Assembly (NCBI GenBank): GCA_012514855.1
Contig: JAAYZL010000316.1
Span: 1-6,238 of the forward strand
Direction of reading: 5' to 3'
Source: Clostridiales bacterium
GTDB taxonomy: Bacteria > Bacillota_A > Clostridia > Christensenellales > Aristaeellaceae
Length of the DNA: 6,238 bases
The notes below the pieces were generated by a model. It did not search any database, had not been told where the DNA came from, and saw nothing but the letters and a program-made list of their open reading frames with translations. Positions 6,141 through 6,238 of this stretch are shown here, in pieces (position 1 is the first letter of the stretch; the number at the start of each line of letters is the position of its first letter). A program made the position numbers and the translations under genes.

Positions 6141-6238
6141 CAGAGCCTTCTCCTTCTGAGGAAATACGCGACGCCCGCGGCGAACAGCGCGGCCGGCAGC
6201 GCGATCGCGAGCGCGATTCCGAGCGCGTTCGCCGTCGA
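6140..6238 (-). CDS. C-terminal end of a membrane protein, probably GldG-like ABC subunit
   Basis: Only the last 32 residues are in the window, followed by a TGA at 6140-6142. They form one hydrophobic helix (roughly ALGIALAIALPAALFAAGVA) ending in the basic tail YFLRRRRL, which places the C-terminus in the cytoplasm. A final membrane helix with an arginine-rich tail just before a DUF4340 gene is the usual arrangement of GldG-family proteins, the large extracytoplasmic subunit of Gld-type ABC systems. The name rests mostly on that neighbour, since the fragment itself carries no diagnostic motif. The frame is open to the window edge. Confidence 0.6.
   Translation of the reverse strand, partial: STANALGIALAIALPAALFAAGVAYFLRRRRL

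Overview
All supportable genes lie on the minus strand, so transcription runs from high to low coordinates. The window is GC-rich, with strong Shine-Dalgarno boxes (AAGGAGG type) 7 to 9 bases before most starts. The long open frames on the other strand follow from the high G+C content. The gene content and translation signals fit a high-GC Firmicute, probably a Clostridia lineage. This is an inference from style and family content; no phylogenetic marker is present.

In transcription order: (1) the last 32 residues of a membrane protein (6140-6238), probably the GldG-like subunit of a Gld-type ABC system. (2) A membrane-anchored DUF4340 protein (4731-6140), whose start codon shares one base with the preceding stop. 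(3) A TIM-barrel sugar isomerase/epimerase of the AP-endonuclease-2 superfamily (3755-4690). (4) A secreted or lipid-anchored RbsB-like sugar-binding protein (2666-3703). (5) A 352-base gap (2314-2665) filled with inverted repeats, including three hairpins that abut with no spacer. (6) An RbsA-type double ATPase (799-2313). (7) An RbsC-type permease (1-806), which overlaps the ATPase gene by 8 bases and runs off the left edge.

Genes 4, 6 and 7 form a complete carbohydrate-uptake ABC transporter of the ribose/galactose/xylose class (CUT2). Gene 3 is the likely first cytoplasmic enzyme for the imported sugar or polyol. No kinase or regulator is visible, so the substrate cannot be named. Genes 1 and 2 belong to a different, Gld-like ABC system, and their adjacency may be only positional. 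The hairpin-rich gap separates the abundant binding protein from the ATPase and permease. That arrangement resembles systems where 3' hairpins stabilise the binding-protein message, but it could also be a dispersed intergenic element.

The enzymes are mostly ordinary. The points worth a second look are the hairpin gap, the strongly asymmetric nucleotide sites of the ATPase, and the unassigned substrate of the cassette.
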